Shown: piece by piece, positions 24,800 to 31,884 of the stretch
Numbering within the stretch: position 1 is the first letter of the stretch
Layout of the letters: every line of letters begins with the position of its first letter
Source of the DNA: a virus
Reading direction: 5' to 3' (one strand)
Length of the DNA: 55,574 nucleotides
Virus record (IMG/VR): IMGVR_UViG_3300002053_000020
Coordinates: 1-55,574 of that record
Translations under genes and position numbers: made by a program
The notes under the pieces: generated by a model
The model's database searches: none
Told to the model about the DNA's origin: nothing
Seen by the model: only the letters and a program-made list of their open reading frames with translations

Positions 24800-25089
24800 A
24801 GGAGTGTCTTTGCGTTGTAAAGTTCTTCTGCGAGCAAGTATCCCTCAAGAGGCCATAGCTTGTCAACAGCATCTTTATAAGCAATCTGTTCGCCCATAGC
24901 TTGATTGAAGTTCTTTGGATCTACGCATGCGCTTTGACCCCATACCTTGTAGCCATTCTTCATGTGAAGGCAACAGAATGTTGTTCTTCCATCACCCATG
25001 TCATGATAGGTAGTCTTTTCTACTTTGGCAAGCATGTCTGTTAGGTTAACTTTGTTGCGCTGCTTTATTTCATTCCTGTCAATCAGCAT
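24796..25089 (-). CDS. Gp49-like (N4 Gp49 / Sf6 gene 66 family) protein
   Basis: I start it at 25089 (GGAGACTGT ATG); the open frame runs back into tRNA-Tyr and that part is not coding. The family pattern is clear: VEKTTYHDMGDGRTTFCCLHMKNGYKV, then SACVDPKNFN, then the conserved tail WPLEGYLLAEEL. The family is common in phages and its function is unknown. It is the first gene after the tRNA and is coupled to the nuclease gene. Confidence 0.8.
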   Translation of the reverse strand: MLIDRNEIKQRNKVNLTDMLAKVEKTTYHDMGDGRTTFCCLHMKNGYKVWGQSACVDPKNFNQAMGEQIAYKDAVDKLWPLEGYLLAEELYNAKTLL

Positions 25090-25107
25090 ACAGTCTCCAT
25101 ATGTAAG

Positions 25108-25194
25108 TGGTGGAGGGGGCAGGATTCGAACCTGCACGGAACTAGCCGACCACGGAGTTACAGTCCGGTGCCCTTCCTACGAGGCGTCCCCTCC
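25108..25194 (-). tRNA. tRNA-Tyr (GTA)
   Basis: An 87-nt class II tRNA on the - strand. Acceptor stem GGAGGGG pairs with CCCCTCC, with discriminator A and an encoded CCA. The anticodon loop CTGTAAC gives GTA. There is a long variable arm, as expected for bacterial tRNA-Tyr. The T arm is GCAGG-TTCGAAT-CCTGC. It is embedded between the structured leader stretch (25195-25449) and the Gp49-like gene, so it is presumably excised from the early leftward transcript. Confidence 0.95.
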
Positions 25195-25449
25195 ATTGCA
25201 GTCTCTCCTGCTGTCACGCCGAAGCACATTACCCTGACGTTACGGGCTGTGACTAGGGTTGCCCCTAGTAGGAAGTCTTACCCCTCCCACTTAACAACGT
25301 GATGGGCTTGATGTTTTGCAGTCGGGCCGACTTGTCCGTATTCTTTCAACGGTGAGCCGATAGCTGTTACTCGTTACCCATCTCCACGGGCGGTCGGGAA
25401 GGCTCCATGTGCTATGGGATGAGCCCCCGCCCGAGGTAAGCAAACAAGA
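25195..25449 (-). ncRNA. structured non-coding segment upstream of tRNA-Tyr
   Basis: These 255 bases carry no gene but fold readily when read on the - strand. There is a GGGCGG/CCGCCC stem (25388-25393 with 25427-25432) with an inner GGCTC/GAGCC helix, and an AGTCG/CGACT hairpin. There is also a perfect 7-bp stem ACTAGGG/CCCTAGT closed by a GCAA (GNRA) tetraloop (25252-25269), a GTCAC/GTGAC outer stem, and a GCAG/CTGC hairpin just before the tRNA. No tRNA T-loop is present here. It could be an undescribed phage RNA, an RNA-processing element or a degenerate tRNA array. Boundaries are approximate. Confidence 0.45.
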
Positions 25450-25806
25450 CTAGAATAGCAGTCTCATTGCAGCATCTTTCTGTTTCTTTGTCGGCGGTTT
25501 GCCAGACTTTTGCCTCAGTTTGTATCTTCGGTGAATCTCATCCCTAGACATTGGCTTGCGCGGCGCATCTTCTCCCTGCCCCCATGCGTATGCTGGTGTG
25601 CAGTTGCGCCCCTTAGCGTCGGGAGCCCAATCAACTATCCGTACAACTTTCTTTGCACGGAAGATCTTCATCATTCTCTGTGCCGTGTAGTGACTACAGT
25701 TAGCCAACTCACCAAGCTGGAAACAGGTGATGCCTTTGTCGCCAGCCCGGTGAAGGTGGAGAACAATGTCACAAAACTTGGCAACATTGATCTTCGTGCT
25801 ATCCAT
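25450..25806 (-). CDS. winged-helix DNA-binding protein (118 aa)
   Basis: The start ATG at 25806 overlaps the upstream stop (TAATG). Residues 5-70 form a wHTH: VAKFCDIVLHLHRAG...TCFQLGELANCSHYTAQRMMKIFRAKKVVRI, with helix 3 SHYTAQRMMKIF as the recognition helix. The C-terminus is strongly basic (KLRQKSGKPPTKKQKDA). It is probably an early transcriptional regulator or DNA-organising protein. It is followed by the structured non-coding segment. Confidence 0.7.
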   Translation of the reverse strand: MDSTKINVAKFCDIVLHLHRAGDKGITCFQLGELANCSHYTAQRMMKIFRAKKVVRIVDWAPDAKGRNCTPAYAWGQGEDAPRKPMSRDEIHRRYKLRQKSGKPPTKKQKDAAMRLLF

Positions 25807-26045
25807 TACCAATCAACGAGATCGTCGTCCTGTTGACGCGCTGCATGCTGGGCACCACCCGCGCCATTGTCAGCCTCAAGATTACCCGACAGATATTGCA
25901 TGCCGTTCTTAGAGGTTCGAGGCCACAGACCACCCTTCCACTTGGTGCCATCTGCAAACTCGATGACAACATTGTGTGACGGTGCCTTGGGGTTGTCGCT
26001 AGCCTTCATGTTCTTGAAGATTGCGATGTTGTTGTACTGAGGCAT
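25806..26045 (-). CDS. DUF736-like small protein (79 aa)
   Basis: A short beta protein: NNIAIFKN at the N-terminus, then the run VVIEFADGTKWKGGLWPRT and MQYLSGNLE. This resembles DUF736-type proteins (ITIFKN...G...W...YLSGxL), which are common next to phage recombination genes. The Ala/Gln/Asp-rich acidic C-terminus (QQDDDLVDW) looks like the protein-interaction tail of single-stranded DNA-binding proteins, an inference worth testing because no SSB is otherwise seen. Confidence 0.65.
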   Translation of the reverse strand: MPQYNNIAIFKNMKASDNPKAPSHNVVIEFADGTKWKGGLWPRTSKNGMQYLSGNLEADNGAGGAQHAARQQDDDLVDW

Positions 26046-26048
26046 AGA

Positions 26049-26690
26049 TTATCCCTTCTCTGAAATTTTGGTTTGTAGTTTCTTGGCGATACCTGCGAAC
26101 TTACTGCGAGGAATCTCTTCCCATGTCAGAACTTTCATGGCGTTGAGAATTGTATTCTCATCTACGCTAGCTTGCTCGACCATAACTTTTAGGATTCTGA
26201 TATCCTCTTCGGTTAGCTTCGCGTCTACTTCCACTTCCGCGAACTTCTCAACCTTGGCAAGCGTGTGTGTTTCCTTGTCTGGGTCTTCGTCGATCGGGAT
26301 TGCAAACAATTGGAAAGCCATATACTTGTACGCAATAGACAGTGCCTTGTTGGTCGCCTTATCGCCGGAGTCCATAGCCTCACCCGGAACTACGCAGACA
26401 ACCTCGCTGCCATCTAGCACGGAGCGAACGGTGTACGACATAGTCAGGGTGACGTAGAACAGTGGGTTGCCCCGGCTGTTGACGCGCTCTGATACATCAC
26501 GGCTTAACATCTGTGGAATAATGACGAGGCCAGCTTCGGTCAGGTGGTGCGACATACGGTTGAGAACATCATCGATGCCGCGGAACTTGAAACCTTGTGA
26601 CTCGTTCTTACTATTCTTTGCGATGCCCTTCTCTGCGAAGGATTGCATCACTTGTTGGATACCCTTCAATACTTCTGGTGTTGTGTTCAC
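26049..26690 (-). CDS. ERF-family single-strand annealing recombinase
   Basis: The start is GTG at 26690, four bases after AGGAGG; an in-frame ATG at 26717 lacks a ribosome site. The 213-residue product has the ERF core: FKFRGIDDVLNRMSHHL...GLVIIPQ, then FYVTLTMSYTV, and PGEAMDSGDKATNKALSIAYKY followed by QLFAIP. ERF proteins anneal complementary ssDNA during phage recombination and genome circularisation. It is the first gene of the leftward operon, driven from the divergent region, and works with the Cas4-like nuclease. Confidence 0.88.
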   Translation of the reverse strand: MNTTPEVLKGIQQVMQSFAEKGIAKNSKNESQGFKFRGIDDVLNRMSHHLTEAGLVIIPQMLSRDVSERVNSRGNPLFYVTLTMSYTVRSVLDGSEVVCVVPGEAMDSGDKATNKALSIAYKYMAFQLFAIPIDEDPDKETHTLAKVEKFAEVEVDAKLTEEDIRILKVMVEQASVDENTILNAMKVLTWEEIPRSKFAGIAKKLQTKISEKG

Positions 26691-26805
26691 ATAGCCTCCT
26701 GTTGAACGGAACTGCATTGTGCCATAGATCTAGTCTGGCGTGTCAAGATATCTTCATTGTATTTTTTAATCGATGTACGATAATTGATAGTTGCCATAAA
26801 GATAT

Positions 26806-26835
26806 TGTCCGAAGTTTGTATATGTTTATCGGACA
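26806..26835. promoter_or_regulatory. inverted repeat, operator-like
   Basis: Perfect 7-bp arms TGTCCGA and TCGGACA are separated by 16 AT-rich bases. The site lies about 60 bp upstream of the TTGACA of the leftward promoter. It may bind one of the phage HTH proteins, or form a cruciform in the origin region. Confidence 0.4.
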
Positions 26836-26898
26836 GAGACCGGTTGCAAGTTTTCAAAACTAGGTGTAGCATCCGTCGTTATAATGGTTTTGACCTTA

Positions 26899-27003
26899 TA
26901 GTTCCTAGTAAGTAACTAAGTTAAAATAAAAACAACTTATGCTTAGTAGTTAAGAAAATAATATAGTTGAATTAGTTCTTAGTAGTTATTAGTTCCTAGT
27001 AAG
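26899..27003. repeat. iteron-like repeat array
   Basis: TAGTTCCTAGTAAG occurs perfectly at 26899-26912 and 26990-27003. CTTAGTAGTTA occurs perfectly at 26942-26952 and 26978-26988. Similar AGTAACTAAG-type words lie between them. All share the core CTAGTA/TTAGTA. Repeats of this kind are typical of initiator- or repressor-binding arrays. Confidence 0.6.
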
Positions 27004-27020
27004 ATAGTTAACTATTTGCC

Positions 27021-27058
27021 AGAGGTACGCCTACAGTTAGGCTACCTCTTTTTTTTTG
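27021..27058 (+). terminator. rho-independent terminator ahead of the primase-helicase promoter
   Basis: AGAGGTA (27021-27027) pairs with TACCTCT (27043-27049) and GCCTA (27029-27033) with TAGGC (27038-27042), with a CAGT loop and one bulged C. A run of nine T follows. It lies only seven bases before the -35 of the next promoter, so it would end any rightward transcript made in the AT-rich repeat region and insulate the operon. Confidence 0.8.
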
Positions 27059-27064
27059 TACCGC

Positions 27065-27093
27065 TTGACAAGAAATTTTTCTCATCCTACATT
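27065..27093 (+). promoter_or_regulatory. sigma70-like promoter of the primase-helicase operon
   Basis: TTGACA (27065-27070), a 17-bp spacer, and TACATT (27088-27093). The expected transcription start is close to 27100, which is also the A of the predicted ATG. No ribosome site precedes that ATG, so a leaderless message is possible. Confidence 0.65.
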
Positions 27094-27099
27094 TCGCCT

Positions 27100-28794
27100 A
27101 TGAACTTTTCTGACGTAGGTATCCATATCAGAGCAGGGGCGCACGGACAGGTGAAGACGACCTGCCCACAGTGTAGCCCTACTCGCAAGAAGAAGAATTA
27201 CCCATGCCTCAATGTCAACGTCGATGATGGTGTCTGGAATTGTTGGCACTGTGGCTGGAGTGGTAAGTTGAAAAACCCTGACCCTGTTAGAAGGAAGCCG
27301 ATGGAAGCAAAGCCTAAGGTAGCACCAAACTTCAAGCCTCAACTGCTGGATGAAGAGGCACTCAAGTATCTCGAAGCGCGTGGCATTACCCCCGAGGTAG
27401 CAGCGCGTAACCAAATATCCCTCGCAACAAAGTGGATGCCGCAGCGCGAAGCTGAAGTCAAGTGCATCGCGTTCCCTTACCTGAGAGATGGCAAGGTAGT
27501 CAATGTCAAGTATCGGGATAAACACAAGTACTTTACTCAAGAGTCGGGTGCAGAAAGGACGTGGTTCAAGTATGACGATATCAACCCAAAGGAAACGATT
27601 ATCACAGAAGGCGAGTTCGATGCTCTCGCTCTTGAGGTTGCGGGTTTTCGTAATGGAATATCTGTCCCTGATGGGGCACCGACATCCACGGCGAAGAATC
27701 TCACACAGAAGTTCTCGTTCCTCGATGTGGAGGATGAGAGGATTGATGCGGTGGAGAAGTTCATCATCGCTGTTGATGCCGATGGCCCGGGGAGGAAACT
27801 CGAAGAGGAATTGGCACGTCGCTTGGGCAAGGAGCGGTGCTATACGGTTAGGTGGCCCGAGGGTTGCAAGGATGCTAATGACGTACTTGTAGAACATGGG
27901 TCTGAAGCTCTTGCCAAAATAATAAAAGAGGCACAACCCTATCCGGTTGACGGTATCTTCGAACTGGCTGACATGTCGGTTGACCTTGACGAGATATACG
28001 AGAAGGGATTGCCTGCTGGCCTGACAACAGGGTGGGCAAACGTCGATGACTTCTACCGTCCAATGGAGGGGCAATGGACTCTGGTGACAGGGGTGCCCGG
28101 GATGGGTAAGTCGGAGTGGCTCGATGCCTTAGTCATGAACATGTCGCAAGAACACTTCTGGGTTACAGGCGTATGCTCACCAGAGAACCAGCCCATTAGC
28201 TTCCATGCTAGTAAGTTGATGGAGAAGTATGCTGGAAAGCGGTTGCATAAAATGACAAGAGAAGAGTATGATGCGGCGAAAGAGTGGGTTAATACGTTCT
28301 TTAAGTTCATCTTGCCTGAGGATCGTACACTTGAATCATTGTTGTCAAAAGCGAAACTCTTAGTCAAGAGGTACGGCATGAAGGGTTTGATCATCGACCC
28401 TTACAATGAGATCACCCATACCCATAGGAAGGAAGGCATCAGTGAGACTGAGTATATCTCCGAGTTCTTGGCGCAACTTCGTGGGTTCTGCCGGAGCATG
28501 GGAGTCCATATCTGGCTGGTCGCGCACCCTACGAAACTTCAAAAGGGTATTGACGGTAGGTACCCTGTTCCCACAGGATATGACGTTGCAGGTTCAGCGC
28601 ACTTCTTCAACAAGGCAGACAACATCATCGCAGTACACAGAGACAAAAGTAATCCTGACGCCCCGAGTGAGATCCATATCCAGAAGATTCGATCGAGGTG
28701 GTTAGGTCAGTTAGGTCAGACTAACCTGACTTGGGAGAGAACGAGCGGCAAGTACAACACTCCGATCAATTATGTCGGTGACTTCATGAGGTGA
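27100..28794 (+). CDS. DNA primase-helicase (T7 gp4 / Twinkle type)
   Basis: I start it at ATG 27100, as an upstream TTG would include the terminator. The 564-residue protein has an N-terminal zinc ribbon (C22PQC25, C48WHC51) and a TOPRIM domain (TIITEGEFDALAL near 165-178; AVDADGPGRKLE near 224-235). The RecA-like helicase follows, with Walker A GVPGMGKS (about 331-338), Walker B GLIIDPYNEI (about 429-438) and WLVAHPTKL. It primes and unwinds DNA at the fork. With no phage DNA polymerase visible, it presumably serves the host replicase. First gene of the rightward early operon. Confidence 0.93.
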   Translation: MNFSDVGIHIRAGAHGQVKTTCPQCSPTRKKKNYPCLNVNVDDGVWNCWHCGWSGKLKNPDPVRRKPMEAKPKVAPNFKPQLLDEEALKYLEARGITPEVAARNQISLATKWMPQREAEVKCIAFPYLRDGKVVNVKYRDKHKYFTQESGAERTWFKYDDINPKETIITEGEFDALALEVAGFRNGISVPDGAPTSTAKNLTQKFSFLDVEDERIDAVEKFIIAVDADGPGRKLEEELARRLGKERCYTVRWPEGCKDANDVLVEHGSEALAKIIKEAQPYPVDGIFELADMSVDLDEIYEKGLPAGLTTGWANVDDFYRPMEGQWTLVTGVPGMGKSEWLDALVMNMSQEHFWVTGVCSPENQPISFHASKLMEKYAGKRLHKMTREEYDAAKEWVNTFFKFILPEDRTLESLLSKAKLLVKRYGMKGLIIDPYNEITHTHRKEGISETEYISEFLAQLRGFCRSMGVHIWLVAHPTKLQKGIDGRYPVPTGYDVAGSAHFFNKADNIIAVHRDKSNPDAPSEIHIQKIRSRWLGQLGQTNLTWERTSGKYNTPINYVGDFMR

Positions 28795-28797
28795 CAA

Positions 28798-29037
28798 ATG
28801 GTAGAGCAAAAGGTAATGGTTCCACAGCCAGATGGAACTGAGCAAGAGATGACTGTAGTCTTTATGGATGGATGCTTCGATGGCATGCTGGAAGATGGTG
28901 TTACCCCAGAAGAGCTAGAGAGTATACGTCAAGAGATTTTGCATGCGATTCAGTCTGGTAAGTTCTTTGAAGAGAGTGAGCCCGTGGAGGATGAGGAGTG
29001 GGAACAGATAACGCAGAAGATAAACCAAAGACAGTAG
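28798..29037 (+). CDS. hypothetical acidic protein (79 aa)
   Basis: It begins three bases after the helicase stop with GAGGTGA upstream. It is acidic throughout (EPVEDEEWEQITQ) with a hydrophobic central strand MTVVFMDGCFDGML. No family recognised. It is coupled to the next gene, which starts by GTG inside its 3' end. Confidence 0.65.
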   Translation: MVEQKVMVPQPDGTEQEMTVVFMDGCFDGMLEDGVTPEELESIRQEILHAIQSGKFFEESEPVEDEEWEQITQKINQRQ

Positions 29038-29267
29038 TCCCTCTGCATAAGACCGACCTTCGCAAAGAGAGGACAGATGAATGCAATGAGGTTCTTGATG
29101 ATGTGAAGGAATGGATTGCAGAAAACGGTGGCGCTGACGAGGTTCTTGTGTGGGTTAGGTATGGCACGAACTTCAGAAGATTCAATTCACCTGTTGATGA
29201 TGTCGTCAATTTGATAGGCAGGATAGAGATGCACAAGGATGATCTCATGCAATGGATGAAGTCCTAA
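28998..29267 (+). CDS. hypothetical protein (89 aa)
   Basis: GTG start within the preceding gene, preceded by GAGGATGAGG. A charged N-terminus is followed by a mixed domain (DDVKEWIAENGG, EVLVWVRYGTNFRRF, VVNLIGRIEMHKDDLMQWM). No known motif. It ends at the TAATG that starts the HNH gene. Confidence 0.6.
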   Translation: MGTDNAEDKPKTVVPLHKTDLRKERTDECNEVLDDVKEWIAENGGADEVLVWVRYGTNFRRFNSPVDDVVNLIGRIEMHKDDLMQWMKS

Positions 29268-29554
29268 TGTTCAGAAACAAAAAGCTTTTAGCCTTAGCCG
29301 AGGGTATGCCGTGCGTCATGTGCGGGAATCATGATGGCACAGTAGTAGCGGCGCACAGTAACCTGCTGGAACATGGTAAGGGCAGAGGGCTCAAGGCACA
29401 CGATGGTATGGCTGCATGGCTGTGCTATCGGTGCCACACTGAATACGATCAAGGTTCGCAGATGACCAAGGCAGAGAGACGAGAGTACATCCTGACAGCA
29501 ATCTGCAAAACCTACATGGAACTATGGAATAGAGAGTTGATAGAGGTGAAGTGA
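29267..29554 (+). CDS. HNH-type nuclease, YbcO/DUF1364-like (95 aa)
   Basis: I choose the ATG at 29267 because it shares its A with the previous stop (TAATG); an ATG at 29252 adds five residues. The zinc and catalytic pattern is CVMCG, VVAAHSN, HGKGRGLKAHDG, WLCYRCHTEYDQG. This matches the treble-clef HNH arrangement of YbcO/DUF1364-type phage nucleases. It is probably used in recombination or DNA maturation in the replication operon. Confidence 0.8.
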   Translation: MFRNKKLLALAEGMPCVMCGNHDGTVVAAHSNLLEHGKGRGLKAHDGMAAWLCYRCHTEYDQGSQMTKAERREYILTAICKTYMELWNRELIEVK

Positions 29555-29775
29555 TGTTCTACCTACCGCCGGCACTAAAGAAGGATGATGCTATCAGGAT
29601 GGCAAAACAAATCTTGCTTGAGATGAACGGCGGAAAAGAACACTCAATGATGGAACAGGCTATCCAGTCCTTTGCAACAATGATCGAAGGGATAGAGCGT
29701 TACGAGTGTATAAAGATATTAACAAAGCACAATGATATTCAGGGTGCGCTTGACGAGATTAAGAGGAGAGGATAG
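29551..29775 (+). CDS. hypothetical protein (74 aa)
   Basis: It overlaps the HNH gene by four bases (ATGA). The product is helical with alternating charge (KKDDAIRMAKQILLEMNGGKEHSMMEQ), and the C-terminus has KHNDIQGALDEIKRRG. Unknown function. The ribosome site GAGGTGAAGTG precedes the start. Confidence 0.6.
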   Translation: MMFYLPPALKKDDAIRMAKQILLEMNGGKEHSMMEQAIQSFATMIEGIERYECIKILTKHNDIQGALDEIKRRG

Positions 29776-29776
29776 T

Positions 29777-29911
29777 ATGAAACATGAAGAGATCAGAACA
29801 GAGACGGATGTCCCGCTTGCAGAGAAAGCGCGTTGCTTCGTTGATGATGTACTGCGAATCTTATGGCTGCTGGTTTTGATTGGCTGGCTTTATCACGGGT
29901 GGAACCTATGA
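29777..29911 (+). CDS. small single-span membrane protein (44 aa)
   Basis: A micro-gene found between two larger ORFs. GGAGAGGATAGT precedes the ATG, and its TGA overlaps the next ATG (ATGA). A polar N-terminus (MKHEEIRTETDVPLAEKARC) leads into one helix (VLRILWLLVLIGWLYHGW). It is probably a C-tail-anchored inner-membrane peptide; function unknown. Confidence 0.55.
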   Translation: MKHEEIRTETDVPLAEKARCFVDDVLRILWLLVLIGWLYHGWNL

Positions 29912-30153
29912 CCGCAGAGCTTTGGAATGAAGAAGAACACGGCGTAAGCTACGAGGATTTATCTGCTGCGTGTGCTGAATACATGTCGCTCATCACGATG
30001 CTGTGTACTCTGCTCAGGGCATATCGCGCTACGCAGGATGAAAACTTAATACATATCATGGATCATCTTTTGTATGACTACGATGTGAACGACCCAGATT
30101 ATTTTGATGACGAGCCACAGGCCGATGGGGATGATGATGGCAATAGACATTGA
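29908..30153 (+). CDS. hypothetical acidic protein (81 aa)
   Basis: I choose the ATG at 29908, coupled to the preceding micro-gene, over an ORF opening at 29863. The product is helical in the middle (AACAEYMSLITMLCTLLRAYRA) and very acidic at the end (YDYDVNDPDYFDDEPQAD). No family recognised. Confidence 0.6.
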   Translation: MTAELWNEEEHGVSYEDLSAACAEYMSLITMLCTLLRAYRATQDENLIHIMDHLLYDYDVNDPDYFDDEPQADGDDDGNRH

Positions 30154-30478
30154 AAGCTTAATGCACGAATACCGGCAGACGATCAAGGATTATTCTGCTG
30201 CCAAGGCTAGGCGAACCTACATTGAGGAGTTCCGCAAGAGTAAGTTTGCTTTGCTTATGAAGGAAGCTGATCGTCAAGGGTTCAAGACCGCGGCTGCTCA
30301 GGAGCGAGAGGCTTATTCTGCTGATGAGTACATCGAGTTCCTTGATGGGCTACAGGCAGCGGTTGAAGCGGAAGAAAGATTGCGATATGATCTTCGTGCA
30401 ATAGAGATGCAAGCTGAGGTATGGCGTACGCATCGTGCCGATGAACGATTTGAAAAGAAAGCTTATGCCAGCAGTTAA
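30137..30478 (+). CDS. conserved phage protein, helical (113 aa)
   Basis: Three in-frame ATGs sit at 30131-30139 (in two frames); I use 30137 with GGGG seven bases upstream. The product is helical: SLMHEYRQTIKDYSAAKARRTYIEEFRKSKFALLMKEA, then QEREAYSADEYIEFLDGLQAA and an RHADERF-like tail. I recall proteins of this pattern in other phage replication operons, without a defined function. It overlaps the previous gene by 17 bp. Confidence 0.65.
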   Translation: MAIDIESLMHEYRQTIKDYSAAKARRTYIEEFRKSKFALLMKEADRQGFKTAAAQEREAYSADEYIEFLDGLQAAVEAEERLRYDLRAIEMQAEVWRTHRADERFEKKAYASS

Positions 30479-30890
30479 AGGAACTGCCCAACCTAGACGT
30501 ACGCGGAATGTGGCAAACCGAGACCCATCTACAACAGAGAAGCGTGGTTATGGGTGGAAGCCAATGTGCTTCAAGACTTACGATCAATACAAAGACTACA
30601 TCCACCTGATGCGTCAGGCGTCGAACCCTAAGGATAACGGCGTGTGCATAGACTGTACGCCGGAGTTCAAGGCAGAGATGATGGAGTGCGGCAAGTGCGA
30701 GCACCCAGAGACACGGTTTGTTCTGTGGAAGAATGAAATCGAGGGCGAGGTCGAGATGGTTGGAATTAGTTCCGAGAGCCGATACTGGCGCAGGATTCAG
30801 CGTGGCGTGACCATCTTGAATTGGGGGCAGGACGAGGATGACACAGTGCCACTTGATGTGGAGGGAATGATAGGTGCCAATAAACAGTAG
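30465..30890 (+). CDS. hypothetical protein with Cys residues (141 aa)
   Basis: Candidate starts are GTG 30435, ATG 30441 and ATG 30465; I use 30465 for the shortest overlap. The N-terminus is basic. The middle reads GYGWKPMCFKTYDQYKDYI and then CIDCTPEFKAEMMECGKCEHPETRF, which has four Cys and a His in a likely zinc site. It may be a DNA- or RNA-binding accessory protein; not assigned. Confidence 0.6.
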   Translation: MPAVKGTAQPRRTRNVANRDPSTTEKRGYGWKPMCFKTYDQYKDYIHLMRQASNPKDNGVCIDCTPEFKAEMMECGKCEHPETRFVLWKNEIEGEVEMVGISSESRYWRRIQRGVTILNWGQDEDDTVPLDVEGMIGANKQ

Positions 30891-31275
30891 AGCTAAGGGC
30901 AAGTCAGCAGAGAGGGAAGTTATCAATCTGCTACAACCATTGCTTCCTCATCTGAAGCTGGAAAGAAACCTAGACCAAACTCGGGACGGTGGGTATGACA
31001 TTAAAGGAATGGGCAGATGGGCAGCGGAAGTCAAGAGATACGCGGAGGTTGCGCCGGGGGACTTCAAGAGATTCTGGAAGCAAACCCTTGAGCAAGCGCA
31101 CGGAGTCGGCAAGTGGCCTGTCCTATTTATTAGAGAGGATAGGAGAGATTGGGTGGTATATGTTCGGCTCGAAGATATCTGTGATGGTAGACTTGATAAT
31201 GATGATTGGTGTGTTGTTGGTCTTAGTATGGATGGGTTTGTCAAAGTTTTTAAACTGACGGATTGGGAGATATAG
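30874..31275 (+). CDS. Holliday-junction-resolvase-like PD-(D/E)XK nuclease
   Basis: GTG start with GGAGG upstream. A 133-residue protein with RAKGKSAEREVINLLQ at the N-terminus (motif I Glu), then RNLDQTRDGGYDIKG (Asp) and WAAEVKRYAE (E-x-K), the order found in RecU/Hjc-type phage resolvases. It probably resolves branched replication or recombination intermediates before packaging. It is the penultimate gene of the rightward operon. Confidence 0.75.
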   Translation: MPINSRAKGKSAEREVINLLQPLLPHLKLERNLDQTRDGGYDIKGMGRWAAEVKRYAEVAPGDFKRFWKQTLEQAHGVGKWPVLFIREDRRDWVVYVRLEDICDGRLDNDDWCVVGLSMDGFVKVFKLTDWEI

Positions 31276-31276
31276 T

Positions 31277-31309
31277 ATGCGATACGACGAAATCTTAGAA
31301 GGCGAATAA
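31277..31309 (+). CDS. possible 10-codon leader ORF
   Basis: It encodes MRYDEILEGE and ends in TAATG shared with the next gene. Position after the resolvase and direct coupling suggest a translational coupler rather than a functional protein. It may simply be chance. Confidence 0.25.
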   Translation: MRYDEILEGE

Positions 31310-31794
31310 TGTTTCGATCACCCGATCAGGCGCTAGCCTTTGCCTTTCGCATGAGGAATAGTTCTGTCATCAGCATACCTAGTGCAACATACATTGCCAA
31401 TAAGACTGACAATGAAAGCACAAGTGATAGGCTGACGCAGTACGATCTTCATGCGCAGGTCGGTATGATCTTTAATTTCATAGAGCGACGACCAGAGATG
31501 GAGCAACTCGTCGCTTTTTATTTGCACGGAGCGATCGAGGAGCAAGTCGCAGCCGCAAAAAAAATAACGGCGAAGTTGGGAGATCACTTCCGGAAGTATG
31601 GGTTGACAGATGAACAACTTGTAACTGCTATGTTGGGGAAGACTGTACGAGACGTACGAGACAAGTGCGGACTTACTCAGCACAAGGCGTGGAAGTTCAA
31701 GCGGGAGCTGGCCGATGTGATCCAGCCCCACCTGAATAGCTTGATGGACTCGCTGTGGGATTGGTTGCGAGTATCCGAAGATGATGTAATATAG
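31309..31794 (+). CDS. hypothetical protein, possible HTH / antiterminator-like (161 aa)
   Basis: The last gene of the rightward operon, directly before a strong terminator. It is helical. The segment LTDEQLVTAMLGKTVRDVRDKCGLTQHKAWKFKRELADV looks like a helix-turn-helix, with GLTQHKAWKFKREL as the recognition helix. Size and end-of-early-operon position recall Q-type late regulators, but no zinc or signature motif confirms it. It may control late genes (inference). Confidence 0.55.
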   Translation: MFRSPDQALAFAFRMRNSSVISIPSATYIANKTDNESTSDRLTQYDLHAQVGMIFNFIERRPEMEQLVAFYLHGAIEEQVAAAKKITAKLGDHFRKYGLTDEQLVTAMLGKTVRDVRDKCGLTQHKAWKFKRELADVIQPHLNSLMDSLWDWLRVSEDDVI

Positions 31795-31841
31795 ATACGC
31801 AGTCCTCACGACTGCACCCTTCTATCCTTCACAGGGACTTA

Positions 31842-31884
31842 GCCCCGGGAACTCCATGACAGGAACCCCCGGGGCATCTTTTTA
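31842..31884 (+). terminator. strong rho-independent terminator
   Basis: GCCCCGGG (31842-31849) pairs with CCCGGGGC (31868-31875), followed by ATCTTTTTTT. It ends the rightward early operon exactly where the leftward accessory block also ends. The T run overlaps the stop codon of the opposing gene. Confidence 0.85.

Larger units (their letters stand above)
26691..27020. other. AT-rich divergent intergenic region, candidate replication origin
   Basis: This non-coding stretch lies between the ERF operon (leftward) and the primase-helicase operon (rightward). It holds TTGACA (26746-26741, - strand) as a possible -35 for the left operon and an inverted repeat TGTCCGA/TCGGACA (26806-26812, 26829-26835) with an AT-rich centre. 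It also has an array of related short repeats between 26899 and 27003. The placement next to the primase-helicase and the AT-rich iteron-like repeats make it the best origin candidate in the window. Experimental status unknown. Confidence 0.5.

Noticed and set aside
27082-28074. 330-codon open frame antisense to the primase-helicase
   Set aside because: It lies wholly opposite a gene with clear motifs, has no ribosome site and a composition typical of an antisense shadow.
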